Assembly: GCA_017893485.1 (NCBI GenBank)
Contig: CM030364.1
Span: forward strand, 248,423,122 to 248,487,121
Length of the DNA stretch: 64,000 nucleotides
Source of the DNA: Hemerocallis citrina
Taxonomy: Eukaryota > Streptophyta > Magnoliopsida > Asparagales > Asphodelaceae
Reading direction: 5' to 3'
Positions 11,609 through 23,401 of this stretch are shown piece by piece (positions within the stretch are counted from its first letter, which is position 1; each line of letters opens with the position of its first letter). The notes under the pieces are model-generated. The model was not told the DNA's origin and did no database searches. It saw only the letters and a list, made by a program, of their open reading frames with translations. The translations under genes were made by a program, and so were the position numbers.

Positions 11609-13055
11609 AGTTAAACGGTGGGTAAAAAACCCTTCGCGTTTCATTAAAAAGGATTTAACAAAACATATAACCAAAAATAAGGCTTAAGAAGTTCAGATCC
11701 CAACAGGCTGGGTTCTGTACCTCATACACTCAAACCAACAGACAAAAAATACAACAAAATCAAGTCCTACTAGTCGGCCGCGCCTTTGCCAGAGCAAATT
11801 TCTCGTGCAAGTTTGAGCTCACTCTCTCCGTCAGTCCCTCGCTTGTACACCGTTTATCCTCCCCAACTATCGTACGCTCTCCCTCGTCGCTCCCAACAGT
11901 GACCCAAACGAAAGTGTAAGCACCATATTAGAGACACCGCAGGCACTCCGCCAATCTGACAACTCCATGTCAAGATTGATTCCTCGTTCTCATCCCTCGC
12001 TTCACCCTCAATGACTCACATCGCAATCTTGCAACGAGGGTAAACGTTGCACCTAACCCCTGCAAGCCCTCTGACATGAAAGAAACCACATGCACCTCTC
12101 ACTTTGACCAACCAAGGTCAAAATAGAACCCAAACTATAAATTTGTCTGATAACTGTCGCCCACACCAACTAGGGTACATTTCATTGCTAATTGTGATTT
12201 GGTTGTAATTTGGATATTAGGGATGAGTTTGGATCTTAGAAGCTCCTCACCGTTCACTCGAATTTCAAAACTCGACTTGAAATTCAAATCTCCCCCCTAC
12301 GACATGACTTCCCAGATCAAAATCGAATTTCAAAACCAAATTTTGAAATTCGAAAATCTCCCTCCCTCTATTCTTTGACCGATCTCCCCCACATGCCTCC
12401 ACGACAGTCCCGACTACCCCAAGTTCGCCGATGCCCTCCGATGTCGTTGCTCGACAGCACTCCCACTGCAAGCCCCGACGCAACCAACTCGAGCCCCGAC
12501 TATGAGCGCTTCGCCATCCCCGATATCGCTAGCGCTAGTCAGCAACACCCACACCCACGACCAAGATCTGCCCTGCCAAATGTCGCCTCCAACGCTGGCC
12601 GTTCGCCACGTTCCTCGGCAGATCTCCTCCATCGCCGATCGAACGTTCCCTGCCACCCCCGATCGACGCCAGCGCTGCCCTAGGCTCAGTCGAACCTTCA
12701 ATCCTCGCCTACCCTGGTCGTGCCCTACTCCGACACCGGAGTTAACTCCCCACTGGTGGCCGCAACCACCAGATCTCCTCCATCCTGCCTCGCAGGAGAA
12801 GGCCAGCATTGGACGAACCCACTCAGCAGCCAAAGTAAGGATTTGGAGAGACAAGAAGAGGGTTAGAGATGATGAGATCTGGAAGAGAGACGAAGAGGTG
12901 AAGAAGAGAGAGGGAGTGGGGGAGGGGGGCGGTGCAACCCTAGTCGCCGCCCCCCAAACTCAAATCTAGGGTTTGGCTTTTTAGTTTTTGGGTTTTGGGG
13001 GAGAGCTTCTCTGTCTAAAATTTCTAGAGAGAGAAGCTGTTTTTGATTTAGATTA

Positions 13056-13140
<85 letters not shown>

Positions 13141-13230
13141 CCATTGCAAAAGCGTTTGCAAACATGCAAACCACTTAACCCGCTATTGGCAATAGCAGAT
13201 TAAGTGGTTTGCACGCGCTTGCACAGCATT

Positions 13231-13290
<60 letters not shown>

Positions 13291-13374
13291 AATGCTGTGC
13301 AAGCGCGTGCAAAGCATTTAACCCGCTACTGGCAATAGCGGGTTAAGTGGTTTGTATGCGTTTGCACAGCATTT

Positions 13375-13432
<58 letters not shown>

Positions 13433-13653
13433 GAAATGCTACATTGAAAACGCAAATATGGTGAAAACCCGTGAAAACAACTTAGGCCGTTGTTGGAAGG
13501 TTATAATGCGTTATAACCTAGGTCGTTATTTCCAACAACGGCCTAGGTGGTTTTTCACGTTTTCACATTATAACCTAGGTCGTTATTTCCAACAACGGCC
13601 TAGGTGGTTTTTCACGTTTTCACCGACATTTGCGTTTTCAACTGGGTATTTCC

Positions 13654-13749
<96 letters not shown>

Positions 13750-15955
13750 ATCTTCCATTGCAAACGCTACTATGGCGTTTGCAAACGTGCAAACCACTTA
13801 ACTCGCTATTTGCAATAGCGGGTTAAGTGGTTTGCACGCATTTGCACAATATTTGCATTTGCAATGGAAGATAGCTCATATATATGTACAAACCCATTAG
13901 TGCTATATATACAAGAAGTACACATTCAAAGTGTCCTGTCGTACAGAATGATTTCATGAGAAATTTAAATGTTACATATGATTATCTTAGGGGAACAGTG
14001 ACACTTAAGAGTTAAGACTCATATCTTAATATTAGTACGTTTTTTAGTTTATTTTGAGAATAAAAATTCCTATCGAAAGAAAGAAGCAAGATGAACATGG
14101 TGAACTGTGTATGCCATTTCAGGTTGTAGAAGAAACGATAAGAATGGCAAATGTTGCTCTTAGTGTTTTCCGTGCGGCTAACAAAGATGTTGAATATGAA
14201 GGTAGGACAAGAAGACACAAAAATTAAAAAGAAGAACCGAATATTAGGCTTTCAAACAAAAATTTTGCACTAATTATTATCGTTGTAAACCTCACAGGTT
14301 ACATAATACCGAAGGGATGGCAAGTTGTTGTATGGCTCCGATCCCTTCACACAGATCCAAAGAACTTTGATGATCCACTCAGCTTCAAGCCTGAAAGATG
14401 GGATGTGAGTAGTTCTGTTTCCTATAGAGAACAAATTGATATTCTGGCTATACATAATACAATTTTCTTGAAAAGTTATTCTGGGCATACATCTATAAGG
14501 CTATGGCTTATTTGTGAGCATATACATATACTAAAAGGTTACCTATCACATATGAAATGAGGTTAACCCACTTTTACCATACATGAAACTGGATGATCAT
14601 AAATCACAAAACACAATCACACAACACTTATTTTCAATTCACCAAACAATGGGCTATGTTGGTATATACCTGATTCGAAGTCACGTGGCACATAAACTGA
14701 CGAGCAAACAAACAAGATCAAAGGTACATGCAAAAGAGTTTAGAGGGCCCATGTTTGGCATCGGGTTGGAACTTGGAAGCGTTGAAACCTCTGTAATCTC
14801 GTTGGGGCATTCTATAGAACAAGTTGTGTGCTTGGCATAAGAATGAGTGTGTTACCATTACTTTGAATTCCCATACTGCTCAGGAATTTTTCAAGATCTC
14901 TAATTAATTTCGTCTAAAACCGATACCAAATTTATGACATCTCACTTAAGAGTAAAAAATATTGTCAACTAAACTACACAGTGCTTGGCGTGAGGGAACG
15001 ATATTTGGTTTTCCGCTATGGTGACTGGTGTGGTACAAAGTCAGGAATGTGCTTGAGGGTGGGTCTGGGCCTTGTAACATGGGCTTTTAGCTTTCTGGAA
15101 TTACTTTAAGCATGGTTCAGAGTGTTCACCGTGTCTTTTCAACCACTCGTCCGTTTTTCTCAAAGTGTCCGGGTTTTCGGTACAACCAGACCGGTCTAGG
15201 GTCCGGTTTCAGTTGAACATAGTTTGGCTGGCTGTTCAGGCTTCAGTTCTTACAAACACTCTGTTACTATTGTAGTATTGTTCTTGTTTTGTACAATTGA
15301 GTTGAACAAGCCTAACTGAACCGAACATTGTTCCTTAACCAAGTCGTGCATATACAAGCTCTAAATAAGCCGAGCTTGAACATGAGTTGCCCATATTTGT
15401 TCATTTTGACTATTGGATGAACTTGAAAGAGCTTTTTTACCTAGTCAAGCACTCAAGTTCAGCCTCGAGATTCATGAGCTTTTGTACATCCCTAACTATG
15501 ACTCATTGCTAGATGTAAAGCTATAAAGTGTTTACAATGATCTTTCTCGCAAATGACTAGTGTTTACTTGATCTTTCTTAGACCTTTACTGACGACTGGA
15601 ATAATGTCACATTGCAGAATCCACCAAAGCCCGGAACTTTTCAGGTATTTGGAGGAGGCCCTAGGATTTGTGCAGGCAATATGCTTGTAAGAATACAGCT
15701 AACAATTATGATTCACCATCTCACTCTGGGCTACAAGTAAAACTCTTTCATTCGTAATTGTTGATTTAAGATTTCGATATTCTTAAGTACTAGTAGATGT
15801 GTTACTCAATGTTAATGCATAATAACAACTTACAACGTGGAACAATCTTAAGGTGGGAGCTGCTGAATCCAGATGCGAAGATCAATTATCTTCCTCATCC
15901 AAGACCATCAGATGGAGCTGTGATGTCATTCACTAAAATAGACGAAGCGATTTAG
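8525..15955 (+). CDS. cytochrome P450, CYP85 clan, ent-kaurenoic acid oxidase-like
   Basis: Nine exons join to 1485 bases (494 codons plus stop) with no frame break: 8525-8775, 9464-9788, 10024-10173, 10566-10832, 10960-11043, 14123-14201, 14298-14404, 15618-15736, 15853-15955. The start is the first of two adjacent Met codons. Visible parts: an N-terminal membrane segment (about 7-33), a hinge LPPGHMGLP (48-56), the I-helix AGFEST (304-309), the K-helix EETIR (362-366), PERW (417-420) and the haem loop FGGGPRICAG (432-441) with Cys439 as iron ligand. Length and motifs are those of an ER-anchored plant mono-oxygenase using NADPH-P450 reductase. CYP85-clan members act on terpenoids, steroids and gibberellin precursors. 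The family looks like CYP88 or a relative such as CYP729/CYP733, but the substrate cannot be read from sequence. Every intron is GT-AG except intron 2. Confidence 0.9.
9789..10023 (+). other. P450 intron 2, apparently GC-AG
   Basis: Conserved family reading requires joining ...ETKK to VTFENI. This puts the donor at AAG|GCATGC and the acceptor at CTTCAG|GTGACG. No GT near 9789 keeps the frame. GC-AG introns are a known minor class. Alternatively, a single T-to-C change may have weakened splicing. Confidence 0.7.
11412..11590 (-). mobile_element. mini-Helitron-like repeat with tRNA-like box
   Basis: On the minus strand it ends in ACGTGCATTGCACGTGT, a spacer and CTAG (11412-11415), then T. Inside, GGTTCGAGTCC (minus, 11483-11493) matches the Pol III B box. 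The copy at 43655-43828 is clearly related along its length (shared GGTAGATTT, CAAATGACACTA, GGCCTTCTCCCATTATAATA). Confidence 0.55.
13056..13132. repeat. (TA)n(GA)n compound microsatellite
   Basis: A TA run then a GA run, directly abutting the palindromic repeat that starts at 13132. Confidence 0.9.
13132..13232. mobile_element. palindromic MITE copy, 3' end lost in (TA)n
   Basis: It begins AGCTATCTTCCATTGCAAA, the same terminus as the complete copy at 13747-13876. It contains the hairpin core ACTTAACCCGCTATTGGC with its complement AGATTAAGT. It runs into a TA microsatellite at 13213-13272. Confidence 0.65.
13287..13377. mobile_element. palindromic MITE copy between microsatellites
   Basis: Same core (AACCCGCTACTGGCAATAGC with GGGTTAAGTGG) and arms AATGCTGTGCAAGCG and TGCACAGCATTTG. 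Flanked by CA repeats on the left and a long TA run (13377-13430) on the right. Confidence 0.65.
13431..13655. repeat. second palindromic family with a tandem duplication
   Basis: ATTATAACCTAGGTCGTTAT and its following hairpin AACAACGGCCTAGGTGG occur twice in direct tandem, about 63-66 bp apart (13505-13560 and 13568-13625). The outer arms AAAACGCAAAT and ATTTGCGTTTTC are complementary. Related to the repeat at 4005-4128. Flanked by TA microsatellites on both sides. Confidence 0.65.
13656..13746. repeat. (TA)n(GA)n compound microsatellite
   Basis: TA then GA dinucleotides, the same order as at 13056-13132, again directly followed by the AG[CT]TATCTTCCATTG terminus. Confidence 0.9.
13747..13876. 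mobile_element. complete palindromic MITE, 130 bp
   Basis: The inverted ends are GTTATCTTCCATTGCAAA on the left and TTTGCAATGGAAGATAGC on the right. The central hairpin reads ACTCGCTATTTGCAATAGCG within longer complementary arms. No coding capacity. Confidence 0.75.
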
Positions 15956-16967
15956 ACTGCAAGTGACTCCATGCCAGTAGGCAGGCAGTAGCTCTAGTTC
16001 GAGCCTAGCCATTGATATTGAAGCCAGTACAGCCCTCAAAACATCGTGTCTTTTGTAGAATGAACTTCATTTGGACTAATTTTCCAGAGAAACATCCTTC
16101 TAGAACGCTCGGCGCCGTAAACATTTGGGATCAATATTAACCGAAGCATCAAGAAAAGCTAAATGTAGTATAGTTGGCGATTAGTTAGCACCGGTGAGTT
16201 GCAAAATATTTGAAGTGTGTGCTTTCAACTTGTATTACTACTTACTAGGTAAGATGTCACTTTTAATACTGTACGGAATCCTTCTTGTTTTGTTTCTTGT
16301 TTTGTTCTCACAAATTCTCTACCGATATCTGAGCAATTCATCGACATTCATCGACAAATTGCTGAACATTCTGTTCTCAGGAGCATTCCTTCAACATGTT
16401 CAGTGGGGATCTAGCTGTGTGCAGTTTGTGACAGGTTCAGGGCTTTGCTTACATTGCGAGATCGAGGAAGTGTACCAAATTGGATCGTCAAACTCTGGTT
16501 GGGTTCGGTTAGTATGGGTGTGCGTTTCAAAGATGGGAAAAGCAGCTATCAACCATTCATTGTAGAGAGAATAATGAAAATATACAACATTCCGCAACAA
16601 AATATGGCACATAGTCATACAACATTAAACCATTGAGGCTCAAGAACCAATAACACAAAAATACAACAGATAATAACAAGTCTGATCATAGTCATTAGCA
16701 AAAATAAGAAAACAGAGCCAAATAGTACGTAAAAACACGCCGGCAGCTACAAGAGATGTCAAAACACAGAAGCCCGACCAGACAGAATGATTTCCCATTC
16801 ACAGCAATCTAACAGCAGATTCATCGAGTCGCTCCATTTCTTTCTTGAGATAGAGCATCATTTCCAGTCCTTTTTTTTGCCTGAACATTCCTGCTCAAAC
16901 AACAAAATTGTTAAAGATATGTACCACAGTTTAGGAGGAATTAGAGTCAATGTTGTCGAAACAGGTA
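15956..16967. other. P450 3' flank, no other gene seen
   Basis: Follows the P450 stop and should hold its 3' UTR and poly(A) signals. I see no recognisable gene or repeat boundary before the LINE tail at 16968. Confidence 0.5.
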
Positions 16968-18638
16968 TACAACAACAACAAAGTTTTTTTTCCAACTTGT
17001 TGGGGTCGACTACATGAATCCTGATTTTCCATTCTGCTCGGTTTAGCACAATATCTTCCGTAAGGTCACAAATTCTCATATCTTTTCTCACCGTTTCCAC
17101 CCAAGTAAGTTTAGGTCTTCCCATATCCCTAACTCTACCCTCAATACTTATCAAATCACTCTTTCTAACGGAGACACTACTAAATCTACATGTGACATGT
17201 TCAAATCACCTGAGCCGATTCTCTCTTAAATTATCTTGGATATGAGCTACCTTTAGCATGTCTCATATATGCTCGTTTCTAATTCTATCATTTATGGTTT
17301 TACCACACATCTATCTTAGCATCATCATCTTCGCTGCACTCACTTTTTGGACATGTTTCTTTGTTACCCAACACTTTGCTCCATACATCATTGATGGTAT
17401 AACAATCATCCTATGAAAAAGTTCCTTCCATTTCAAAGGTATACGTTTGTCACACAAAAATACCACTGACACTTCTCCACTTAAGCCACCATGCTTGGAT
17501 CCGATATATATAACATCTTTACAAATCTCCTCATCTCTTTATATAATCGAGCCTAAATATCGGAAACGGTCTCTCTTAAGTATCTCCTGACCATCAAGCT
17601 TCACTACTTTCTTAGTTGTGTTCCGACTATCACTAAAATTACACTTCATATACTTTTTAGTTCTGCTTATTCTAAGACCTCTAGTTTTAAAGTTTCTCTC
17701 CATAATTCTAATTTAGCATTGACTCTTTCTCTAGTCTCATCTACTAAGACGACGTCAACGGCAAAAAGCATATACCAAGGCACCTCATCTTTTATTTCTC
17801 GCGTCAATTCATCCAAAACCAAAGCAAAGAGGTAGGGACTTAAAACCGAACCTTGGTGTAAACCTACTGTAATATGAAAATCACCGGCCTCTCATGATGT
17901 TGTTCTAATTGTGGTCTTTGGCTCTTCATACATATCCTTAATTACCTCAATATACCAAATAGTTACTCTTTTAATATTTAACACCCACCATACTATGTCT
18001 CTAGGGACTTTATCATATGTTTTTTTTACATCTATAAACACCATATGTAGATCTTTCTTATTCTCCCTATATTTTCCATAAATCTCCTCAGTATATAAAT
18101 TGTTTCCATTGTTGACCTCACAGACATAAATCCAAACTGATTCTCAGACACTGTAGTTTCGAGTCTCAGTCTATATTCGATCACTCTCTCCCAAATTTTT
18201 ATCGTATGATTCATTAATTTAATCCCTCGGTAGTTGGAGCAACATTGTATATTTCCTTTATTTTTATATATAGGTACTAAAATATTCTTTCACCATTCAT
18301 CGGGTATTTTCTTAGTCCTCAAAATCCCATTAAATAATCTTGTTAGCCAACCTACTCATACATCCCCAAGACACTTTCAAAGGTATATCATCCGGTCCTA
18401 AAGCTTTTCCTATTTTCATTATTCCTAGAGCATTTCGAACATCCGAGGTTCTAATTCTACGAAAAAACATACGCTCTCGACTCTTCCTCGAGTCTTCTAT
18501 ATTTAAGTTGACCACAACCTTTTCATTTAATAACTTCTCAAAGTAATCTCGTCATCTTTCCTTAATTTCCTCATCTTTTACTAAGACTCTTGAATCCTCG
18601 CTCTTAATACACGTAATTGTATTCAAATCTTTTAGTTT
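16968..18638 (-). pseudogene. RTE-type LINE, 3' half (reverse transcriptase and C-terminus)
   Basis: On the minus strand the 3' end is a TTGTTGTTGTTGTA tail (about 16968-16984), as in plant RTE elements. Just upstream come fragments matching the family's C-terminus (GRPKLTW, near 17130; NRAEWKIRIHVVDP, near 17020) and reverse transcriptase (SENQFGFM, near 18135; WERVIEYRL, near 18190). The reading frame is broken by many stops and shifts, so it is dead. At 18638 it is cut by the gypsy LTR and resumes at 39478. Confidence 0.8.
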
Positions 18639-21600
18639 TTTAACCCCTGTTTTTCGTTTTTCGTATTCTTGGTGTATTTTTCTTCTTTCTGGAGTATTTA
18701 TACTTTTCTTGTATTTTGGACCGTATATTGGAGTTGTTTTCAAAATATATTCATTTTATTTCATTTTGAGCTCTTTGTGTTTGATTGTTTGTCTTTGCTT
18801 CGTTCTTCATCAATTGTGATTTTCTTTTTTATTGGATTCTTGCTTCGTTCTTTTTGCTCGTGTGGTGGGTGCTCATGGTTCTTTGTTTTGCCTAATCCTA
18901 TAGATAATTCTATTGCCTATTGATCCCCAATTAACTACTAAAGCTAAAATAGCCCATAAACCCTATTGCAAATCCTATTAAACCCAAATCTCCTATTACT
19001 ACTCCTATTATACCCAAATACACCCATTAACCCAAATATCCACAACCCAATAACTCCACCCTATATAAAACCCTCACCTCCTGCCTAAACCCTAACCCTA
19101 GCCCTCTGCAACCTTACCCCCGATCTCCCCCTACTCAATTTTGCACCGTCAACACCCCAACTCGATAACTCCTAGCCGTTGCACCCCACTCCCGATCCCC
19201 AACCCATCCCCTAACCGCCATTACCCCACTCCCGATCCCCTTGAACCCATCACCGAGAGCACATCCATCCAATCTCGCTCTCCGTCCGTCTCTACCGCTC
19301 TATCCGACGTTGCGCGCGGCCCACGACAGCAGGAACAGCAGTAGCGATGCAAACTAAGGCCAGCGCCGCCGCCACTCCAGACCATTTTGCTCGTGCACGG
19401 AGTTGCACGTGTGTGATTGTGTGATTGCTTGGTTCGTGGATTTGTTCGTGGGTTTTGTTCGTTGCCGGAAATTCGTTCCCGTTATTCTTGGTGTTTATTT
19501 CGTCTTCGGTTAAGGTAAGTAACTTGTACTCAATTTCTTTGTATGATACAAGTCATAAATTCTGCTTGTAGTGTAGTTGGGTTCTAGAGACAACTGTGTG
19601 ATGCATGCTTGATGAGTATTGTCTCTATAGTGCTAGTGACCACAGTTGCCTTACGACACAAATTTGACATGAAACAACTTAGATTTTGACCGTTCTTGAT
19701 GTGATTATATTTGTGGGATAATTAAGAGAAATCGTGTGTTTGTTTGGATCCATATGATATACTTGTTGTGGACATGCTATATACCCTATTTCATGTTGTT
19801 TGGACATTTAGTAGACTCTATAACATGTTTGGTTGTGTTTGGAACGAGTTTCGTATTTTCGTATATTGTATGTTGATTTGTGGTTAAGAGAAAAATCTGT
19901 ATTTTGTCAGTGATCAGTTTTGATTGCTATTTTAGACCATATTAAGGTCAGTATCTTAACTTCAGTATTTAACATGATTTTTAGAGAAATCCGTCTTCTT
20001 TCCAAACTCTCTGATCTTGATCAATTTCATTTTCATATGTGTGAGATATGATTGTTTTACTACAGAGGTGTATTTCATTTCCAGATTTCGTTTCTTGATG
20101 ATTTCGATGACTAAACGATTTTGATACTAGTGCTAAGCATATTATTTTGATCTAAAATTTTGTACAGTATTTATATATTATTTAGGGATTACTCAAAATT
20201 TTGATAGATTTTATTGATGAGTTTTATATACCGTTTCATGCTTGTTTAAAAAGACTATACTTGTTAGATTTTGTTCGCTGTTCTATAAAGATTTGTATTT
20301 TCACCCTAATTCCTTTTCCTGTATGAAAAATATTTATGAAATAAGAAAGTTAGCTTATTTTGTCTATTTTCATCTCCCTTTGACGAATTTAGATTTCGTT
20401 TCACGGTTTGCGAGATATTACAGTTTTCATCTAGCAGTGTTGGGAATTCCAGATTTGCCAAACTATTGTTTCTTGATGTTTTCTAATTTTTGTTGACTAA
20501 ACTAATCGTACTGGAAAATTATGAAACTTTATATTCTGATACTAGACATATAGGGGAATACCCCAGATCTTTTCTGGATTTATTTGAGGTGTTTTGATGC
20601 TTTTTTCTGACTGTGAATGATTTACTGATTTCTGGCTGAACGTATTTTCTGGTTTCAAATCAGTTTTGAGTTATGTTTTTCAAAAACACTATATGACTTA
20701 TATGTATCCGTTGGATTCGGTTGGAAGTCTATTTTTTAGATTATCTGACGAATTCATGTTTCGATATTTGTGAAAACGGAAATCTCTGTTTTAGTACTGT
20801 ACTGTCGTGCTGTCCTGAAATAGGAAGTACTCTATTTTGTTCTGTTATGTGACTATTTATCATTTGTACATGCTTATCTGTTGTTTTGAACTTATGGGTC
20901 GTTATATCATGCTAGATTTACTCTGTTTCATGCACATGCACATCTGTCTGATAATAATTATAAAATGATCAAGCCGGGGTTTATGGGAAAGATCTAATAG
21001 TGGAAAAGCATAGAAATATTATTTAGAAGGGGGCCCATATTTTCCATATGATTATCTGTTATCTGTTATTCTGTACCCTGTCTACATTAATTCTTATAGG
21101 AAGGTGTAGGAAAGAAGAGAACCACTAGGTTCTATCTGTCTGTCTGGATCTGTTATCTGATATCTGTCTGAACCCTGAGTACATTGCCCTATATGATCCC
21201 CTACGAAATTTACAAACGTAACTGTTTTGAATGTAGCAATCATGTGATAAAAGGATGGCACATGAAGTGCTACCTAGTTAGCAATTAATACAAGACTTAT
21301 AAGAATCTGTATCTAGCATCTGTATCTGATATCTGAATCTGTTATCTATATCTGCTATCTGGCTATCTGATTATCTGATTATCTGTTATCTGTCTGACAC
21401 TATCGCTTGACATCATTATTTGACACTATCTGTACATATGTCTGCATGCTATTTGACTTTTGACACTTGATACATGTTAGTATACCATGCTAGTTGATTC
21501 TGCTATAACATACTATATCTGTTTCTGCTATTATTTAGATTTATTAGTTTTCCATGTACTTGTATGCTGCATTACAAGCGGCCCGTAACTTGCATTGATG

Positions 21601-22031
21601 GGTACTTGTTTTCTTTTTCTTCTCCTGCAATTTATTGATTGCAGATCAGGATGTTCGTTTGCCCGATGGTATTGGAGAAATGAGATATTAGTGTTGGACT
21701 TCTTTTGCTATTATTATTATCTATTGGTTTTGAACAATGTATTTGAGTATATGGATTTTAGTTGTATTTGGGCGATGTGACCCAGGATATTAACTTGTCC
21801 GGATCTGTTTATGTGAGACTATTATATTATTGGTTTTCAATTAAATTCTATTGGCACTTTGTTTTGTTTTGAGATATATATGTCTGTGTGAGGATGATTC
21901 TTTTGGCTTCTGACTTTGATTATCCTGAGATTGTTATAAGATTCTGAACAGCTTATAGATGATGCAAATCATTCGCTGGGTTGAGTCGCGTATCCGTATT
22001 TCGTATTCTTTTTGGGAAGCAGGGCGTGACA
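18639..22031 (+). repeat. 5' LTR of the nested gypsy element
   Basis: Homologous end to end with 36066-39477. The expected TG start is degraded to TT (TTTAACCCCTG against TGTAACCCCTG in the 3' copy); the end is GGGCGTGACA. It contains an ATCTG/TATCTG-rich stretch (about 21300-21400) and no gene. Confidence 0.9.
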
Positions 22032-22041
22032 AGGCTTTTAG

Positions 22042-22054
22042 TGGTATCAGAGTC
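22042..22054 (+). other. primer binding site, tRNA-iMet type
   Basis: TGGTATCAGAG lies 10 bases after the 5' LTR and is complementary to the 3' end of plant initiator methionine tRNA. Confidence 0.85.
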
Positions 22055-22215
22055 CAGGTTTGGCTAATGTATTAGTTGCCTAATATATTAGACAAGCTTG
22101 GCTTGTACTAGGATCTGCACAATATTTCATCAACCACACACAAACATATATATGTAAAATGAAATTTATTTCCAACTCAGATCTGAATGCTGACTGTTTC
22201 GATTTTTGTGCAGAC

Positions 22216-23401
22216 TATGGCTCATAGAGGTTCTTCTCAGTCTCAGCCTATCCGATTGAGGCTTTCACTACTGTGCTCGAGTGGCTGATTAATCAACAGA
22301 AGAACCACAATGATCTAGTGATAGCTGCTCTGGAAGCTTCTCGGGGTCAGATTCCCGCTGTGCCTGTGCAGGCTGCTCTTCCACCTCGTCCAGGTACAGT
22401 CACGGATTTCATGAGGTTGCATCCCGATCGTTTTTCCGGCACTGAGATGCGTTTGGAGGCCGAACAGTGGTTGATCTGGACTGAGTGCTTGCTGTCAGCG
22501 GCTCATGTTGCCGAGGCTGATAGGGTGGATGTGGTTTCCATCCAGTTGGTGGATCTGGCTCACATCTGGTGGATGGCCGAGTCCGAGCGACTTGAGAGGC
22601 CTATTGCTTAGGCTACCTTCACTCGGAGATTCTTGGAGAAATTCTTTCCCGGTAGTACTCGAGTTGAGATGGAGCAGCAGTTCCTGGCCCTTAAACAGGC
22701 CAAGTCATTATTCTATTTTGGAATTTGTTACATAATTGTTCAAACAATGTTGTAACATGAGACTTTCTTGCAACAGGGTTCCAGGTCTATAGATGAGTAC
22801 GCCGCTGAGTTTACCAGACTTAGCTGCTTCGCTACCGTTCTTGTGGCTACCGAAGATAGGGCTCGTAGATTCACGAATGGGCTTGAGCAGGATATCAAGA
22901 GGCATCTTGTCTCTCTCCGTTAGCGTACTTATGCTGAAGCTTTTGAGGCAGCTCGAGCTCAGGAGAAGGCTCGTGGTGGTTCGTCTTCTTTTCAGCGGAC
23001 TGTTCCTGTAGCTGTTGCTAGGCCTTCTGTTGGTCCAGTTCGGAGGCCTGTGCTTGCCCATCCTGTCAGGGCAGCTTCGTATCCTTCTGTTCGTGTTCTG
23101 ATGGGTGGTTTTTGCGACTTTTGCCAGCTCTCTAGGCATGAGCATAAGAACTGTTTTCGTGCCTCTCGCCGATGCTTTAGGTGTGGTGCTACTGATCATT
23201 CTGTGCAGGATTTCCCGCAGCAGCTTGTGGCTCTTCCAGCCAAAGGTCCTGTCCAGCAGGCAGCTCCAGCCCGTGGTCCAGTTAGGTCACCGCTTCCTCC
23301 TCAACGACAGATTGTCGGTCAGAGGGCCGCTGTTCCGAGAAGAGGTCATGCTTTCAACTTGACTGCTTTGGATGCTGAGACAGTTGATGGAGTTGTGGCA
23401 G
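22216..23401 (+). pseudogene. gypsy gag remnant with zinc knuckle
   Basis: It starts at ATG 22216 but shifts frame by about 22260. The capsid region then reads in one frame (RLHPDRFSGTE, EEYAAEFTRL-type motif, LVSLR). Stops occur near 22609 and 22921, each a Trp or Gln codon changed by a transition. A CCHC-type knuckle CFRCGATDHSVQDF (about 23175-23216) has lost its last Cys. A 78-bp in-frame insert with a stop interrupts it at 22699-22776. In an intact element gag forms the virus-like particle; this copy cannot. Confidence 0.85.
22699..22776 (+). other. 78-bp insert in gag, intron-like or small insertion
   Basis: Removing exactly 78 bp restores the conserved gag reading (ALKQ joined to GSRSIDEY). 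The insert starts GCCAAG, ends TTGCAACAG and contains an in-frame TAA. It could be a GC-AG intron. It could also be a small insertion: AACAG flanks both edges. Confidence 0.5.

Larger units (their letters stand above)
11044..14122 (+). other. P450 intron 5, 3.1 kb, repeat-filled
   Basis: The donor is AAG|GTATAT and the acceptor TTTCAG|GTTGTA, both in phase 0. The intron holds a mini-Helitron-like repeat (11412-11590), AT, CT and GA microsatellites, LINE-tail-like stretches near 11150-11220 and 11625-11790 (minus, weak), a GC-rich non-coding block (about 12200-13010) that I do not recognise, and a cluster of palindromic MITEs between microsatellites (13056-13880). Large introns full of repeats are tolerated in plant genes. 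Confidence 0.8.

Noticed and set aside
12375..12969. Long GC-rich open frames on both strands in P450 intron 5
   Set aside because: Low-complexity Pro/Ser/Arg reading with no domain and frames open on both strands, typical of biased composition; inside an intron.
13347..13826. 159-codon frame with Ile-Tyr and Arg-Glu repeats
   Set aside because: Simply the translation of TA and GA microsatellites.
8525..15955. P450 as a pseudogene because intron 2 lacks GT
   Set aside because: GC-AG introns are functional in plants, and the other motifs and the full frame are intact.
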